Notes: generated from the sequence alone by a model not told the origin. Positions 7,568 to 16,222 are shown, numbered from the stretch's first letter. The stretch is 36,173 bases of DNA from Chloroflexota bacterium (GCA_009840355.1 VXNZ01000038.1:1-36173); one strand, 5' to 3'. Translations and numbers: made by a program.

Positions 7568-8032
7568 TCAACCTCGCCTTGTGCGATGCCTGTCGGCGGA
7601 ATCAATCAGGATGGTTACTGGTCCGTCGTTGTGGATTGACACTTCCATGTGCGTTTGAAATCTGCCTGTTTGCACCTTCAGTCCGGTCTGCTCGAACAGG
7701 CGCAGTGTGCGGTTGAACAGGTCGGAGGCAGGCTCCGGTGGCATGGCATGACTGAAGCTGGGGCGTCGTCCGCGCCGTGTGTCGCCGTATAGGGTGAACT
7801 GGCTTATGACGAGCAATTCCGCGGATGTGTCGAGCGCTGATAGGTCGAACTTGCCGTCGTCGTCGCTGAATATGCGAAGATTGGTGGTCTTTCCGACGAT
7901 ATAGGCGGCATCTTCCTCGTCGTCGTCTTCGTGGATGCCGATGAGAACGACTAAGCCCGCGCCAATGCTGCCGGTGATCTCGTTGTCAACGGTGACGGAC
8001 GCATGTGAGACACGCTGGATGACGGCGCGCAA
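7568..8032 (-). CDS. dtd: D-aminoacyl-tRNA deacylase Dtd
   Basis: Dtd hydrolyses D-aminoacyl-tRNA and glycyl-tRNA-Ala, clearing mischarged tRNAs. The 154-residue protein carries the two family signatures: SQFTLYGD (77-84) and NDGPVT (135-140), which includes the Gly-Pro that rejects L-amino acids. The N-terminus MRAVIQRVSHASV is canonical. The start codon is TTG at 8030-8032, 8 nt after the stop of the zinc-ribbon gene, so the two genes form an operon. Confidence 0.95.
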   Translation of the reverse strand: MRAVIQRVSHASVTVDNEITGSIGAGLVVLIGIHEDDDEEDAAYIVGKTTNLRIFSDDDGKFDLSALDTSAELLVISQFTLYGDTRRGRRPSFSHAMPPEPASDLFNRTLRLFEQTGLKVQTGRFQTHMEVSIHNDGPVTILIDSADRHRTRRG

Positions 8033-8040
8033 TGGTGGGA

Positions 8041-8337
8041 CTACTCTTCCGAGCTAGAAGATGCGGAACTCGCCTTGGATGTCGAACCTGAGGAAGAGTC
8101 TTCGCTGCCGGAGTTTTCAGACGAGCCGTTGCGACTGGTGGTGTTGGTGTAGCTGCTGCCCTTGCCGTAGTCGTTCACATAAAAGCCGCTGCCCTTGAAG
8201 ACTATGGGCACGGCTACGAACTGGCGGCTGGCTTGGCTGTCACATATAGGGCAGTTCGCCACGGGATCGTCATAGAAACTCTGGCGTTCCTCAAAACGAT
8301 GGCCGCAACTGTTGCACTTGTAGTCGTAAGCAGGCAA
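8041..8337 (-). CDS. FmdB-family zinc-ribbon protein with Ser-rich tail
   Basis: The N-terminal 45 residues form a FmdB-type zinc ribbon: P-A-Y-D-Y-K-C8-x2-C11, then C29-P-I-C32, followed by a short beta segment (VPIVFKGSGFYVNDY). The rest (60-98) is low-complexity Ser/Glu/Asn/Thr and probably disordered. The TTG at 8335-8337 is the likely start: AGGAG (complement of 8346-8350) lies 8 nt upstream and the protein then begins M-P-A-Y-D-Y like its relatives; the frame extends slightly upstream to a GTG. FmdB proteins are proposed regulators of uncertain target. The gene leads the dtd pair and has its own promoter. Confidence 0.85.
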   Translation of the reverse strand: MPAYDYKCNSCGHRFEERQSFYDDPVANCPICDSQASRQFVAVPIVFKGSGFYVNDYGKGSSYTNTTSRNGSSENSGSEDSSSGSTSKASSASSSSEE

Positions 8338-8397
8338 TACAGACACTCCTATCCAATCCGATTTTAGCAGCAGCGCACCGCAACTGACAGCATTATT

Positions 8398-8426
8398 AAT
8401 GTAGCACTACGCCGTTTTAGTGTCAA
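8398..8426 (-). promoter_or_regulatory. Promoter for the fmdB-like gene and dtd
   Basis: On the minus strand a perfect -35 TTGACA (complement of 8421-8426) is followed after exactly 17 nt by TACATT (complement of 8398-8403). It ends about 60 nt before the TTG start at 8337, which is close for a first gene. Confidence 0.6.
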
Positions 8427-8495
8427 ATTGCGAGCGGCTTGTGCTTCGTGAATTTTCCAGTTGTAGTGTCAGGATGATTCGCGTTCCATTTGTCG

Positions 8496-8532
8496 TTTCT
8501 CGCCCTCAGGGGGAAGGTTGAGAAGGGGGCAA
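8496..8532. repeat. Degenerate C/G-rich hairpin repeat
   Basis: CGCCCTCAGGGGGAAGGTTGAGAAGGGGG resembles one arm of the hairpin family at 13-52. It lies just after the purL stop codon and before the fmdB promoter. Confidence 0.5.
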
Positions 8533-8581
8533 TGGTATAGGCAATTCGCAAGTCCCAAGTGTGCTGTGCAGTAAGATTTGC

Positions 8582-10813
8582 TTACAACCTGTCTTCCAGT
8601 CCGCGTCGCCATTTTGCATCTATCTCCGACAAGGGCAATTCAATCGCGCCGGCAATCGTAAACGAATCCGGCGCGACTGCGCCCAACTCGCAGAACGGCA
8701 CGCCTTCTTCCGCGCAGACTGCCGCGAATGAATCTAGCCTGTCCGGTGGGAGCGACACGACTATCCGGGACTGCGCTTCTCCAAATAGCGTGACATCCCA
8801 GCGCGCGCCAGGCTCCGCCAGCGTCATGCCTAGCGCCGTTTCCGCGCCGCAATCCATGCCCAACCCGCCTTCGATGCAGGATTCGGCTAGCGCGACTGCC
8901 AAGCCGCCTTCAGAGCAGTCGTGTGCTGAGCCGATTACACCTGTCGTTGCTAGTCTGCGGCAGGCGCGCTGCAACGCTGCTTCGGCTTCGATTTCAAGCG
9001 CGGGCTGCCCTGCTACCACGCCATGCATGACTTCGAGGTATTCGCTGCCCACTAGCGTGGATGGGTCGGCGTGGATGTCCGATGCGCCTAGCAGTGCGAT
9101 GATGTCTCCAGCCTGCCGGAAACCCATGCCCACATTGGCGCGCGCGTCGTCTAGCAAGCCCAGGCAGCCGATGATCGGTGTCGGGTATATGCCCACGCCC
9201 TGCGTCTCGTTGTACAGGCTGACGTTGCCGCTGATGACGGGCACATCCAGCGCGCGGCACGCTTCCGCCATGCCCAGGATGCATTGCTCCAGCTGGTAGT
9301 ATGTCTCCGGCTTTTCAGGGTTGCCGAAGTTTAGGCAATCGGTGAGGGCAATCGGTGTCGCGCCGGTGCAGGATACATTGCGGCACGCCTCCGAAACGGC
9401 AATCATCCCGCCGATGTACGGGTCGAGATAGCAGAGCCGCCCGTTGCCGTCCGTTGACAGCGCGATGCCCTTGTCCGTGCCCTTCACGCGCAATACCGCA
9501 GCATCCGCTCCCGGCGCCGCGACCGTGTTCGTCTGCACTTGATGGTCGTACTGGCGATACACCCATTCCTTGCTCGCTATGTTCGGCGAGGCGAGCAGGC
9601 GCAGCAGCACATCCGCCGGCGTCTCTTCAGGCAGCGGAAGCTCGGACAGGTCGCGCGATTGCAATGTCGTCAGCCATTCCGCCTTGACGCCCTGTAATCG
9701 GTACTGCGGTGCGTCCGTGAGCGTCCTGACCGGCGGCGCGCCCTGTGCTTCGCCGTCGTCTAGGATGCGCGCCAAGCCGTCATCGGTTGAAGTGCCGATG
9801 ACGGTCGATTGCAAATCCCACTTGTCGAACACTGCTTTTACCGCGTCTTCGTATCCGGGCTTGACGACCACTAACATGCGTTCCTGCGACTCGGACAGCA
9901 TCACTTCGTAGGGCGTCATGCCGGTTTCGCGGCGCGGTACAAGCGCGACATCAATCTCTATGCCACTCTCGCCGTTCGACGCCGCTTCAACCGATGCGCT
10001 TGTCAGTCCCGCCGCGCCTAGGTCTTGCAGTCCGATGATGTGACCGGTCTTGGCGACTTCTAAGCATGCTTCGATGAGAGATTTTTCCATGAACGGGTTG
10101 CCGACCTGCACGGTCGGGCGCAGCTCGCGTTCGTCCTCGAATGTGCGGGACGCAAGCCCGGATGCGCCGTGTATGCCATCGCGACCAGTGTCCGACCCGA
10201 CGAGCATCAGCAGATTGCCCGCGCCGCCGGTCGTGGCGCTCAGCAGGTCGTCCGCCGACAGTATGCCTACGCACATCGCGTTCACCAACGGGTTGCCAGC
10301 GTAGGAATCCGAAAAATATACTTCGCCGCCGACATTGGGGATGCCGATGCAGTTTCCGTAGCCGGAAATGCCTGCGACCACGCCGCCGAACAGATAGCGG
10401 TTGCGCGGCTCGTCCACGCTGCCGAATCGAAGCGAGTTCATAAGCGCTATTGGACGCGCACCCATCGCGAATATGTCGCGCACGATGCCGCCTACGCCAG
10501 TCGCCGCGCCTTCGTATGGCTCAATCGCGGAAGGGTGATTGTGCGATTCGATCTTCATTACGACCGCAAGCCCGTCGCCGATGTCCACGACGCCCGCGTT
10601 CTCGCTGCCGGGCGTTACCAGCAGGCGCGGGCTGTCGCTCGGCAACAGGCGCAGCAGCGGCTTGGAGTGCTTGTAACCGCAGTGTTCGCTCCACAGCGAG
10701 CCGAACAGCCCTAATTCCAAGTGATTCGGCTCTCTGCCGAGCCGTTCCACGATTGCCTCATATTCCGCGTCCGTGAGCGCGAGTTCGTCCAGCCTTTCCC
10801 TTGAGACCGCCAT
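8582..10813 (-). CDS. purL: Phosphoribosylformylglycinamidine synthase subunit PurL
   Basis: The 743-residue protein is the small-type PurL, which makes FGAM from FGAR, ATP and ammonia supplied by PurQ. Conserved pieces include LWSEHCGYKHSK near the N-terminus, KIESHNHPSAIEPYEGAATGVGGIVRDI (ATP and substrate site, given in the family's usual order), the QDLGAAGLTSAS motif, and in the second half GGNGRLCYLDPYIG-like and HDCSEGGLAVALAES segments. The start ATG at 10811-10813 has AGGACGG upstream. It is the last gene of yqeY-purQ-eamA-eamA-purL, 37 nt after the second EamA gene. Small PurL needs PurS, which is not visible here. Confidence 0.96.
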   Translation of the reverse strand: MAVSRERLDELALTDAEYEAIVERLGREPNHLELGLFGSLWSEHCGYKHSKPLLRLLPSDSPRLLVTPGSENAGVVDIGDGLAVVMKIESHNHPSAIEPYEGAATGVGGIVRDIFAMGARPIALMNSLRFGSVDEPRNRYLFGGVVAGISGYGNCIGIPNVGGEVYFSDSYAGNPLVNAMCVGILSADDLLSATTGGAGNLLMLVGSDTGRDGIHGASGLASRTFEDERELRPTVQVGNPFMEKSLIEACLEVAKTGHIIGLQDLGAAGLTSASVEAASNGESGIEIDVALVPRRETGMTPYEVMLSESQERMLVVVKPGYEDAVKAVFDKWDLQSTVIGTSTDDGLARILDDGEAQGAPPVRTLTDAPQYRLQGVKAEWLTTLQSRDLSELPLPEETPADVLLRLLASPNIASKEWVYRQYDHQVQTNTVAAPGADAAVLRVKGTDKGIALSTDGNGRLCYLDPYIGGMIAVSEACRNVSCTGATPIALTDCLNFGNPEKPETYYQLEQCILGMAEACRALDVPVISGNVSLYNETQGVGIYPTPIIGCLGLLDDARANVGMGFRQAGDIIALLGASDIHADPSTLVGSEYLEVMHGVVAGQPALEIEAEAALQRACRRLATTGVIGSAHDCSEGGLAVALAESCIEGGLGMDCGAETALGMTLAEPGARWDVTLFGEAQSRIVVSLPPDRLDSFAAVCAEEGVPFCELGAVAPDSFTIAGAIELPLSEIDAKWRRGLEDRL

Positions 10814-10850
10814 ATTCTATCCGTCCTGTCTATCGACGACTCTTATTACT

Positions 10851-11315
10851 CTATTCTATGCCTAGTGTAATCAGGGCTACGCCGATGATTACCATTATCG
10901 TGCCTATGAAGGTTCGTATCGTTACACGCTCTACGCCGCGCAGGAAAATCAGCGTCATTAGCAGCGCGAACAAGGGGCTGGTTCCCGCTAACGGCGCGAC
11001 TAGGATTGCGGGCGCTTTGCCGAGCGCAAGAAACCAGAATGTTACGCCCCAAGTAGAGGCGCAGCCGGCGAGCGCAACGAACAGCCAGCCCTTTCTTGAC
11101 GGGCGCACCCTGTAATCGGCGCGTATCTGGCCTTGGAATATGGCGAATAGCACCAGTGTCCCCAAAATCATGGAAAAGGCGTTAGCCACGAGCGGGGGGG
11201 CGATGTCGAGCGCGATTTTGCGCCCCAGAACCGCGAGCGCGCCGTAGCATGCCGCCGCGCCTATCGCTGCGGCGTAGCCAATTAGCGCATCTCGTCTGTC
11301 TATCTGTTCTTGCAT
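10851..11315 (-). CDS. EamA/DMT-type half transporter, second half
   Basis: The 154-residue protein is almost wholly hydrophobic with five probable membrane helices and matches one EamA repeat. Its short charged N-terminus (MQEQIDRRD) is followed by GYAAAIGAAACYGALAVLGRK, then helices up to the end. Its ATG shares one base with the stop of the gene before it (TAATG), so it is translated by coupling or is the second half of a single broken gene. Substrate is unknown; its place between purQ and purL hints at a purine-related solute, but EamA families are broad. Confidence 0.8.
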   Translation of the reverse strand: MQEQIDRRDALIGYAAAIGAAACYGALAVLGRKIALDIAPPLVANAFSMILGTLVLFAIFQGQIRADYRVRPSRKGWLFVALAGCASTWGVTFWFLALGKAPAILVAPLAGTSPLFALLMTLIFLRGVERVTIRTFIGTIMVIIGVALITLGIE

Positions 11316-11737
11316 TATTTTTGACCAACTATCATTGCGATTCCGCCGATGATTACAAGCGTTCCGGTGAAGATGAAGAAGTTCATGCTCTCTCCGCCGA
11401 GCGTTACGCCAAGAATACCCGAGAATAGCGGCGCGGCGCCGATTATGGGAGCGGAGCGCGACACGCCTATCTTGTTTACGCTGGTGAAGTTGAGAAGCCT
11501 GCCAAGCGGGAAGTTCAGCGTTCCGGTTATGAGGAACCAGACGAACGCGATGCCGCTCAACGCGAAGATATCGTCGAAGTGGAAGACGAGCGCAAGCGTG
11601 AGCGTGATGGCAATGCCTATCAGCAGCGATACAAACGCGCCTGTGGTGGGACGCATGTACTGCAAGCCGATGCGGGCGAATACGGCTGCCGCGCCGAATC
11701 CCATTGCCGCCGTCAGCGCCATCGCCGCGCCCAGCAT
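11315..11737 (-). CDS. EamA/DMT-type half transporter, first half
   Basis: The 140-residue protein has about five membrane helices and matches one EamA domain (N-terminal MALTAAMGFGAAAVFARIG; C-terminal FTGTLVIIGGIAMIVGQK). Typical EamA transporters are about 290-300 residues with two such halves; the downstream gene supplies the other half. Its ATG overlaps the purQ stop (TGATG). The end of the gene reads CAAAAATAATG: one extra A in the A5 run, or a -1 slip there, would fuse the two halves in frame. Either a two-subunit transporter or a recent frameshift is possible. Confidence 0.8.
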   Translation of the reverse strand: MLGAAMALTAAMGFGAAAVFARIGLQYMRPTTGAFVSLLIGIAITLTLALVFHFDDIFALSGIAFVWFLITGTLNFPLGRLLNFTSVNKIGVSRSAPIIGAAPLFSGILGVTLGGESMNFFIFTGTLVIIGGIAMIVGQK

Positions 11738-12453
11738 CAGCGAGATACGGCGCTTATGCTGGCGGCGTTCAGCGCGTCTATCATCGACTGGAAGATGACC
11801 TTGCCGTCCTCGCCGCCGAGCAGCGCGTCGCAGCAGCGTTCGGGATGCGGCATCATTCCGAGCACATTGCCTCGCTCATTGATGATGCCAGCGATGTTGT
11901 TCAGCGAGCCGTTGGGGTTGGCGTCAGGCGTGATGTCGCCGCTATCGTCGCTGTACCTGAACACGACACGCCCTTGATCTTCGAGCTGCCGTATGACCGC
12001 GGGTTCGGCGAAGTAATTACCCTCGCCGTGCGATATGGGAACGCGCAGCGTCTGCCCAACGGACGCCGCGCTGCTGAAGGAGGTGTCCGCGTTATCCACG
12101 CGCAGGGTCGTCCACTGGCAGCGAAATTGGAGATGGTCATTGGGCAGCAGGACGCCGGGCAGCAAGCCCGCCTCGCACAATATCTGAAAGCCGTTGCAGA
12201 TTCCGATGACAAGTTTGCCCTGTGCCGCGAAGTCGTTCACCGCCTGCATCGCTGGCGAGAAGCGCGCTATGGCACCGGGTCGCAGGTAGTCGCCATAGGA
12301 GAAGCCACCGGGCAGTATGATGCAGTCGTATGGCGAAAGATCTGTGTCTTTGTGCCAGACATATTCGACGGGCTTGCCGAACACATCGTTCAGCACATCG
12401 AAGCAATCTACATCGCTCCAAGTGCCGGGGAAGACGACAACGCCGAAGTTCAT
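11737..12453 (-). CDS. purQ: Phosphoribosylformylglycinamidine synthase subunit PurQ
   Basis: PurQ is the class I glutamine amidotransferase that feeds ammonia to PurL. The 238-residue protein has the nucleophile Cys86 in GICNGFQIL and the His203/Glu205 pair in MMPHPE, with [16 protein letters not shown] typical of PurQ. The ATG at 12451-12453 was chosen from the family start (M-N-F-G-V-V); a longer in-frame extension would overlap yqeY entirely. It begins 2 nt after the yqeY stop and its own stop overlaps the first EamA gene, so translation is probably coupled along the operon. Confidence 0.96.
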   Translation of the reverse strand: MNFGVVVFPGTWSDVDCFDVLNDVFGKPVEYVWHKDTDLSPYDCIILPGGFSYGDYLRPGAIARFSPAMQAVNDFAAQGKLVIGICNGFQILCEAGLLPGVLLPNDHLQFRCQWTTLRVDNADTSFSSAASVGQTLRVPISHGEGNYFAEPAVIRQLEDQGRVVFRYSDDSGDITPDANPNGSLNNIAGIINERGNVLGMMPHPERCCDALLGGEDGKVIFQSMIDALNAASISAVSR

Positions 12454-12455
12454 GC

Positions 12456-12908
12456 CTACAGGCTCCGCAGCGTCTGATTGACCAGCGCGCTGACCTGCTT
12501 GCCGTCCGCGCGCGCACGCACTTGCGGCATCACCTTGCCCATCACTTTGCCCATGTCCTGGGGGCCGGTAGCGCTTACATCGGCAATAGCTGACTGCACA
12601 ATCGCGGCAATCTCGTCCTCGCTCAACGGCTGAGGCAGGTATTGGACTACGATGGCGAGTTCTGCCTCTTCCTTGGCGACTAGGTCTGGGCGGTCGCCCT
12701 TCTGGTACGCCTCTATGCTGTCGCGGCGCTGCTGAGCCTGCCTGCTGAGCACTTGCATCACAGCGTCGTCGTCGAGGGCGTCGGTGCGCTTTGCCTTCTC
12801 TTCGTAGCCGATCGCGGAGAGCAGCAAGCGGATGGTGTCGCGGCGCACAGCATCGCGCTGGCGCATCGCGTCCTTGAGGTCGTTGGTAAGCGCTTCCTTT
12901 AGCGGCAT
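12456..12908 (-). CDS. GatB/YqeY domain protein
   Basis: The 150-residue protein is a YqeY-type protein: helical N-terminus ([23 protein letters not shown]), a central [18 protein letters not shown] segment and the C-terminal [17 protein letters not shown] motif that resembles the tail domain of GatB. Such proteins bind tRNA or assist amidotransferases, but the exact role is not known. It is first in the purQ-eamA-purL cluster; a MITE-like element separates it from gltX, so a promoter may lie in or near that element. Confidence 0.9.
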   Translation of the reverse strand: MPLKEALTNDLKDAMRQRDAVRRDTIRLLLSAIGYEEKAKRTDALDDDAVMQVLSRQAQQRRDSIEAYQKGDRPDLVAKEEAELAIVVQYLPQPLSEDEIAAIVQSAIADVSATGPQDMGKVMGKVMPQVRARADGKQVSALVNQTLRSL

Positions 12909-12930
12909 CGTACAATCCTAACTACTCTTG

Positions 12931-13091
12931 GAGACGATTTCACAAATCCCAATATCGTTATTTCGCACTATTTTTGTCATTCCGAACGCAGTGAGGAATC
13001 TGAAATCATCGCACGCAAACCTGTTTCCGACTTTAGATTTCTCGCTTCGCTCGAAATGACAGAGAAAAAATTGCATTTGTAAAGTCGTCTT
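12931..13091 (-). repeat. MITE-like dispersed element, copy 3 (inverted)
   Basis: This copy is the reverse complement of the others and is the shortest (161 bp). One end is GAGACGATTTCACAAAT (12931-12947), the other TTTGTAAAGTCGTCTT (ending 13091). The inner arms (GTCATTCCGAACGCAGTGAGGAAT and TCGCTCGAAATGAC) match the family. The stop codon of gltX (complement of 13090-13092) overlaps this end. It is the only separator between gltX and yqeY. Confidence 0.85.
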
Positions 13092-14583
13092 ACTTCCGGG
13101 CGGCTGTTGCGACATCCAGGCTGTCCCGCGCGTCCGCTATCAATGTGAGGCTGCGATCGCGTCCCAGCACTTCCAGCGATTCGAAGAGCGGCGGCGCGAT
13201 TCTCTGTCCCGTCGTTGCCACGCGCAGAGAGCCGAAGAGCTGCCCCGCTTTCACATCAATCTCCTTGACCATGCCGCGCAGCAGGGCTTCGATTGATTCG
13301 GCGTCGAAGTCGGGCAGGTTGGCAAGCCCGTCGTGCGCCGCTTCAAGGCACATCTGCGTTGATGCGACGTCCATCCTGCGCTGGATGAGTTCGTCCGGCG
13401 CGTACTCGATGTGTTCCTTGAACAGGAAGGCGACTAGCGGCGCGGCGTCTCGCAGCGTCTTCATGCGTTCTTGCACTAGCGGGACGATTTTCAGCGCAAG
13501 CTCGCGCGACGGCAGGCTGGGTATTTCCGGCGGCGGGTATGCTTGCCAGAAGTTTAGAAGCGCGTCCGCGAGTTCGTTTGCGCTCATCTCGCGGATGTAG
13601 TGGCCGTTCATCCAGTCGAGCTTTTCCGTATTGAATATCGCGCCCGCCTTGGACACGCGCTCGATGGAGAAATTGGCGATTAGGCTTTCGGTCGAGAACA
13701 GTTCCGTCTTGTCATCGAGCGACCAGCCGAGCAGCGTCAGGAAATTGACCATTGTGTGCGGCAGGTAGCCCATCTCGCGGTATTCGAGCAACGATGTCGC
13801 GCCGTGCCGCTTGCTGAGCTTGGACCTGTCCGGCGCGAGAATTATCGGCAAGTGCGCGAACTGCGGCGGTTTCCATCCCAGCGCGGCGTAAAGCTGTAGG
13901 TGGCGCGGTACGCTCGGCAGCCATTCCTCGCCGCGCAGCACATGCGTAATCCGCATCTCGTGGTCGTCAACCAAGTGCGCGAGGTGATATGTCGGGTATC
14001 CATCCGACTTGAGCATCACGAAGTCGTCCACCAGACGATTCTCGAAGGTGACCTCGCCGCGCACGAGATCGTCGATGGTGGTCGTGCCTTCGAGTGGCAT
14101 CTTGAAGCGCACGACAGGGTTTTCGCCGCGCGCGCGCAGTTCGAGTTCGAGCGCATCGCGCTCTTCATCTGTGAGACTGCGGCAGCGGCGGTCGTAGCCT
14201 GTCGTATTCTGCTGCTTGGAGCGTTGCTTGCGAACTTCAATCAGCCGTTTCGGAGAGCAGTAGCACTTGTACGCGAAGCCGGATTCGATGAGCCGGTCGG
14301 CGTACTTCGCATACAGCGGCAGGCGTTCGGACTGCTTGTACGGCGCGTATTCGCCGCCGATGTCCGGTCCTTCGTTCCATTCAAGCCCGAGCCATTTCAG
14401 CGCTTCGATGATGACTTCGACGGCACCATCGACGGCGCGTGCCCGGTCGGTGTCTTCCACGCGGACGATGAACTCGCCGCCGTGCCGTTGCGCCAGCAGC
14501 CAGTCAAATATGGCTGTGCGGATGTTGCCTACATGCGGTTCGCCCGTCGGACTTGGCGCAAACCTAACGCGAAAGTCGCTCAT
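13090..14583 (-). CDS. gltX: Glutamyl-tRNA synthetase GltX
   Basis: The 497-residue class I synthetase charges tRNA-Glu. It shows the HIGH-type motif HVGN (17-20), the zinc-site pattern C107-x-C109 ... Y130-x3-C134, WLPSVPRH and the KMSKS-type motif KLSKR (255-259). The C-terminal anticodon-binding part is complete. The ATG at 14581-14583 has GGAGG 10 nt upstream. The stop TAA lies on the boundary of MITE-like copy 3, so the last residues or the stop itself may come from that insertion. The gene could be discriminating or non-discriminating GluRS; sequence alone does not say. Confidence 0.96.
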   Translation of the reverse strand: MSDFRVRFAPSPTGEPHVGNIRTAIFDWLLAQRHGGEFIVRVEDTDRARAVDGAVEVIIEALKWLGLEWNEGPDIGGEYAPYKQSERLPLYAKYADRLIESGFAYKCYCSPKRLIEVRKQRSKQQNTTGYDRRCRSLTDEERDALELELRARGENPVVRFKMPLEGTTTIDDLVRGEVTFENRLVDDFVMLKSDGYPTYHLAHLVDDHEMRITHVLRGEEWLPSVPRHLQLYAALGWKPPQFAHLPIILAPDRSKLSKRHGATSLLEYREMGYLPHTMVNFLTLLGWSLDDKTELFSTESLIANFSIERVSKAGAIFNTEKLDWMNGHYIREMSANELADALLNFWQAYPPPEIPSLPSRELALKIVPLVQERMKTLRDAAPLVAFLFKEHIEYAPDELIQRRMDVASTQMCLEAAHDGLANLPDFDAESIEALLRGMVKEIDVKAGQLFGSLRVATTGQRIAPPLFESLEVLGRDRSLTLIADARDSLDVATAARK

Positions 14584-14605
14584 GTCGATATAGCCTCCGC
14601 AGACT

Positions 14606-14614
14606 ATTCTAACA
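14606..14614 (-). promoter_or_regulatory. Candidate extended -10 promoter for gltX
   Basis: The minus strand reads TGTTAGAAT (complement of 14606-14614), a TG-extended -10 element. It lies about 22 nt before the gltX ATG and leaves room for the GGAGG site. No good -35 is seen. Confidence 0.4.
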
Positions 14615-14713
14615 TGAGCGACTTAAACTTACACCGATATTAGAGGATAGCCAAGATGGGACGGTTGTTATCCTGCTCGTCCTGACTATCCAAGTGAATT
14701 GTGGTTTGCTGTG

Positions 14714-16222
14714 CTATTCGCTGGGCCAGCCTTCAGGGGTTTCGCCGGCGGCGAGGGCGATATGTATGCTCTCGGCTGCTTCGGAAGTTACCCAGTCTTC
14801 CCAGATGTCGGTGTTGGCGCTCAGCCACCAGAGCGCGGTCGCGTTGGTGTCCGCGTCCGGGTTGGTGTCCTGCCAGCGGACGACCGCCTTGTAGATGTCG
14901 ATGTTGAAGTCCCATGCGCGGAGCATGTTAATGACTTCCGGCGCTCTTGCGGGCAGGTCCGGCGCGACTGCTATCAGAATAGTGGCGTCCTCGTAGGCGC
15001 AAGCCTTCGTGGTGAACCAGCACTCGTCGCTGTAGGCTGGCTCTTCCAAGCGAACTAGGTCGAGCTTGAGCGCGGGGTCATTGGTGCCCCACTGGTAGCC
15101 GAGCCACGGCTCCTGGCGCTCGTATGCGCCGTAGATGTCTGCGTTCAGCGCTGCGCCGTCGCCGGGGTTGATGACTTCCACATAGTCGCCAAGCCCATAG
15201 GCTTCGATCTGCGCTTCGTTCACGACTTCGCAAGCCCAGCCGATGACGCAGGAAACCAGCCGCGCCTTGTCGCCGGTCTCGGCTGTGGTGAACAATGCCT
15301 GATACTGCGGGTCTTTCAGGTCTTCAACGCTGTCAAGCTCAGGATACTGCTCTTGCAGGTATGCGGGGATGACAAACGCGGACTGCCAGTCCTTGCCCAG
15401 GCTCAGACCGACGGAGACGACTTCGCCAGCGGCGCGCGCTTCGTCCCATGCCTCATCCTGGTTAGGCAGCCAAATCTCCATGGCAACATGCGTGTCGCCG
15501 TTTCGCAGCCCTTGGAACAGGGGCAGTGTCGCGCCGAACTTGACATCGGTCGGGTAGCCGTAACCCTTCTCGACGAGATACTGCGCAATACGGTTCTGCA
15601 GCAGTGCGCTCGACCAGTTCAGGTCGCCGAAAATGATGGTCTCGCGCGGCGGCTCTTCCATCATCGCGCGCTCTTCGAGCGCCATAGCGACGATGCTCTG
15701 CACTTCGTCAGCGGTGAGCGCGTCAGATTGTGCTTCCATGACTGCCATGCTGACGGCGGATTGCACATCTTCGCTTGTAACGGCAGATTCCTGCGCTTCC
15801 ATAACCGCCATGGAAATCGCGGATTCGACATCGTCGGCCGTAACGGCGTCCTCACTGGCAGCCATTACCGCGGATTCCACCATAGCCTGAATCTCTTCGG
15901 GGCTTGCGCCTTCCATGGCTGCGGACTCGACGGCTTCTTCCACCATCATCGCAATGTCGTCGGCAGATACTTGCGACTCTGCCATGCCCATCATGGACTT
16001 TTCGACCATCGCCGATATTTCTTCAGCCGTAACCTGTGGTGCTGCGGGGGCAGGAGCGGGCGCGGCGCTCGCGACTGCCGATTCAACTATACTTTGCAGC
16101 CGTGCTTCGTCGATCGCAGGCGCCGGTGCGGGAGCCGGTGCGGGCTGCGAGCAGGCGATTGCCGCGAACGCGACGAGCGCCATAATCAGCGCCGCCGGCA
16201 ACAACATTCCTTTCTTTACCAA
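14714..16222 (-). CDS. opuAC: Glycine betaine/proline-type ABC transporter substrate-binding lipoprotein with repeat stalk
   Basis: The 502-residue protein has a signal peptide ending in A-I-A-C24, so it is anchored to the membrane as a lipoprotein. An Ala-Pro-rich linker follows (25-63). Six consecutive 21-residue units start at 64, 85, 106, 127, 148 and 169, each with the pattern V/L/A-T/S-x-D/E-D/E-I/V followed by a helical M/A/V-rich stretch, likely an extended stalk. From about 194 to 502 is the OpuAC/ProX fold that binds quaternary ammonium compounds, with several Trp residues for cation-pi contacts and cysteines that may form disulfides. AGGAGGA lies 9 nt before the ATG. It is the last gene of the opuAA-opuAB-opuAC set, 263 nt after the permease. 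Confidence 0.9.
   Translation of the reverse strand: MVKKGMLLPAALIMALVAFAAIACSQPAPAPAPAPAIDEARLQSIVESAVASAAPAPAPAAPQVTAEEISAMVEKSMMGMAESQVSADDIAMMVEEAVESAAMEGASPEEIQAMVESAVMAASEDAVTADDVESAISMAVMEAQESAVTSEDVQSAVSMAVMEAQSDALTADEVQSIVAMALEERAMMEEPPRETIIFGDLNWSSALLQNRIAQYLVEKGYGYPTDVKFGATLPLFQGLRNGDTHVAMEIWLPNQDEAWDEARAAGEVVSVGLSLGKDWQSAFVIPAYLQEQYPELDSVEDLKDPQYQALFTTAETGDKARLVSCVIGWACEVVNEAQIEAYGLGDYVEVINPGDGAALNADIYGAYERQEPWLGYQWGTNDPALKLDLVRLEEPAYSDECWFTTKACAYEDATILIAVAPDLPARAPEVINMLRAWDFNIDIYKAVVRWQDTNPDADTNATALWWLSANTDIWEDWVTSEAAESIHIALAAGETPEGWPSE
15656..16033 (-). repeat. Six tandem 63-bp coding repeats
   Basis: Within the binding-protein gene, codons 64-189 form six units of exactly 21 codons (63 bp) with no insertions. 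The start of each unit encodes a T/S-x-D/E-D/E pattern. The nucleotide sequences have drifted, so the repeats are not a very recent expansion. Confidence 0.85.

Noticed and set aside
8559-9299. Plus-strand frame opposite purL
   Set aside because: Low-complexity shadow of a well-supported gene.
12454-12915. N-terminal extension of purQ
   Set aside because: The in-frame sequence is antonymous to the family and overlaps yqeY completely; homology begins at 12453.
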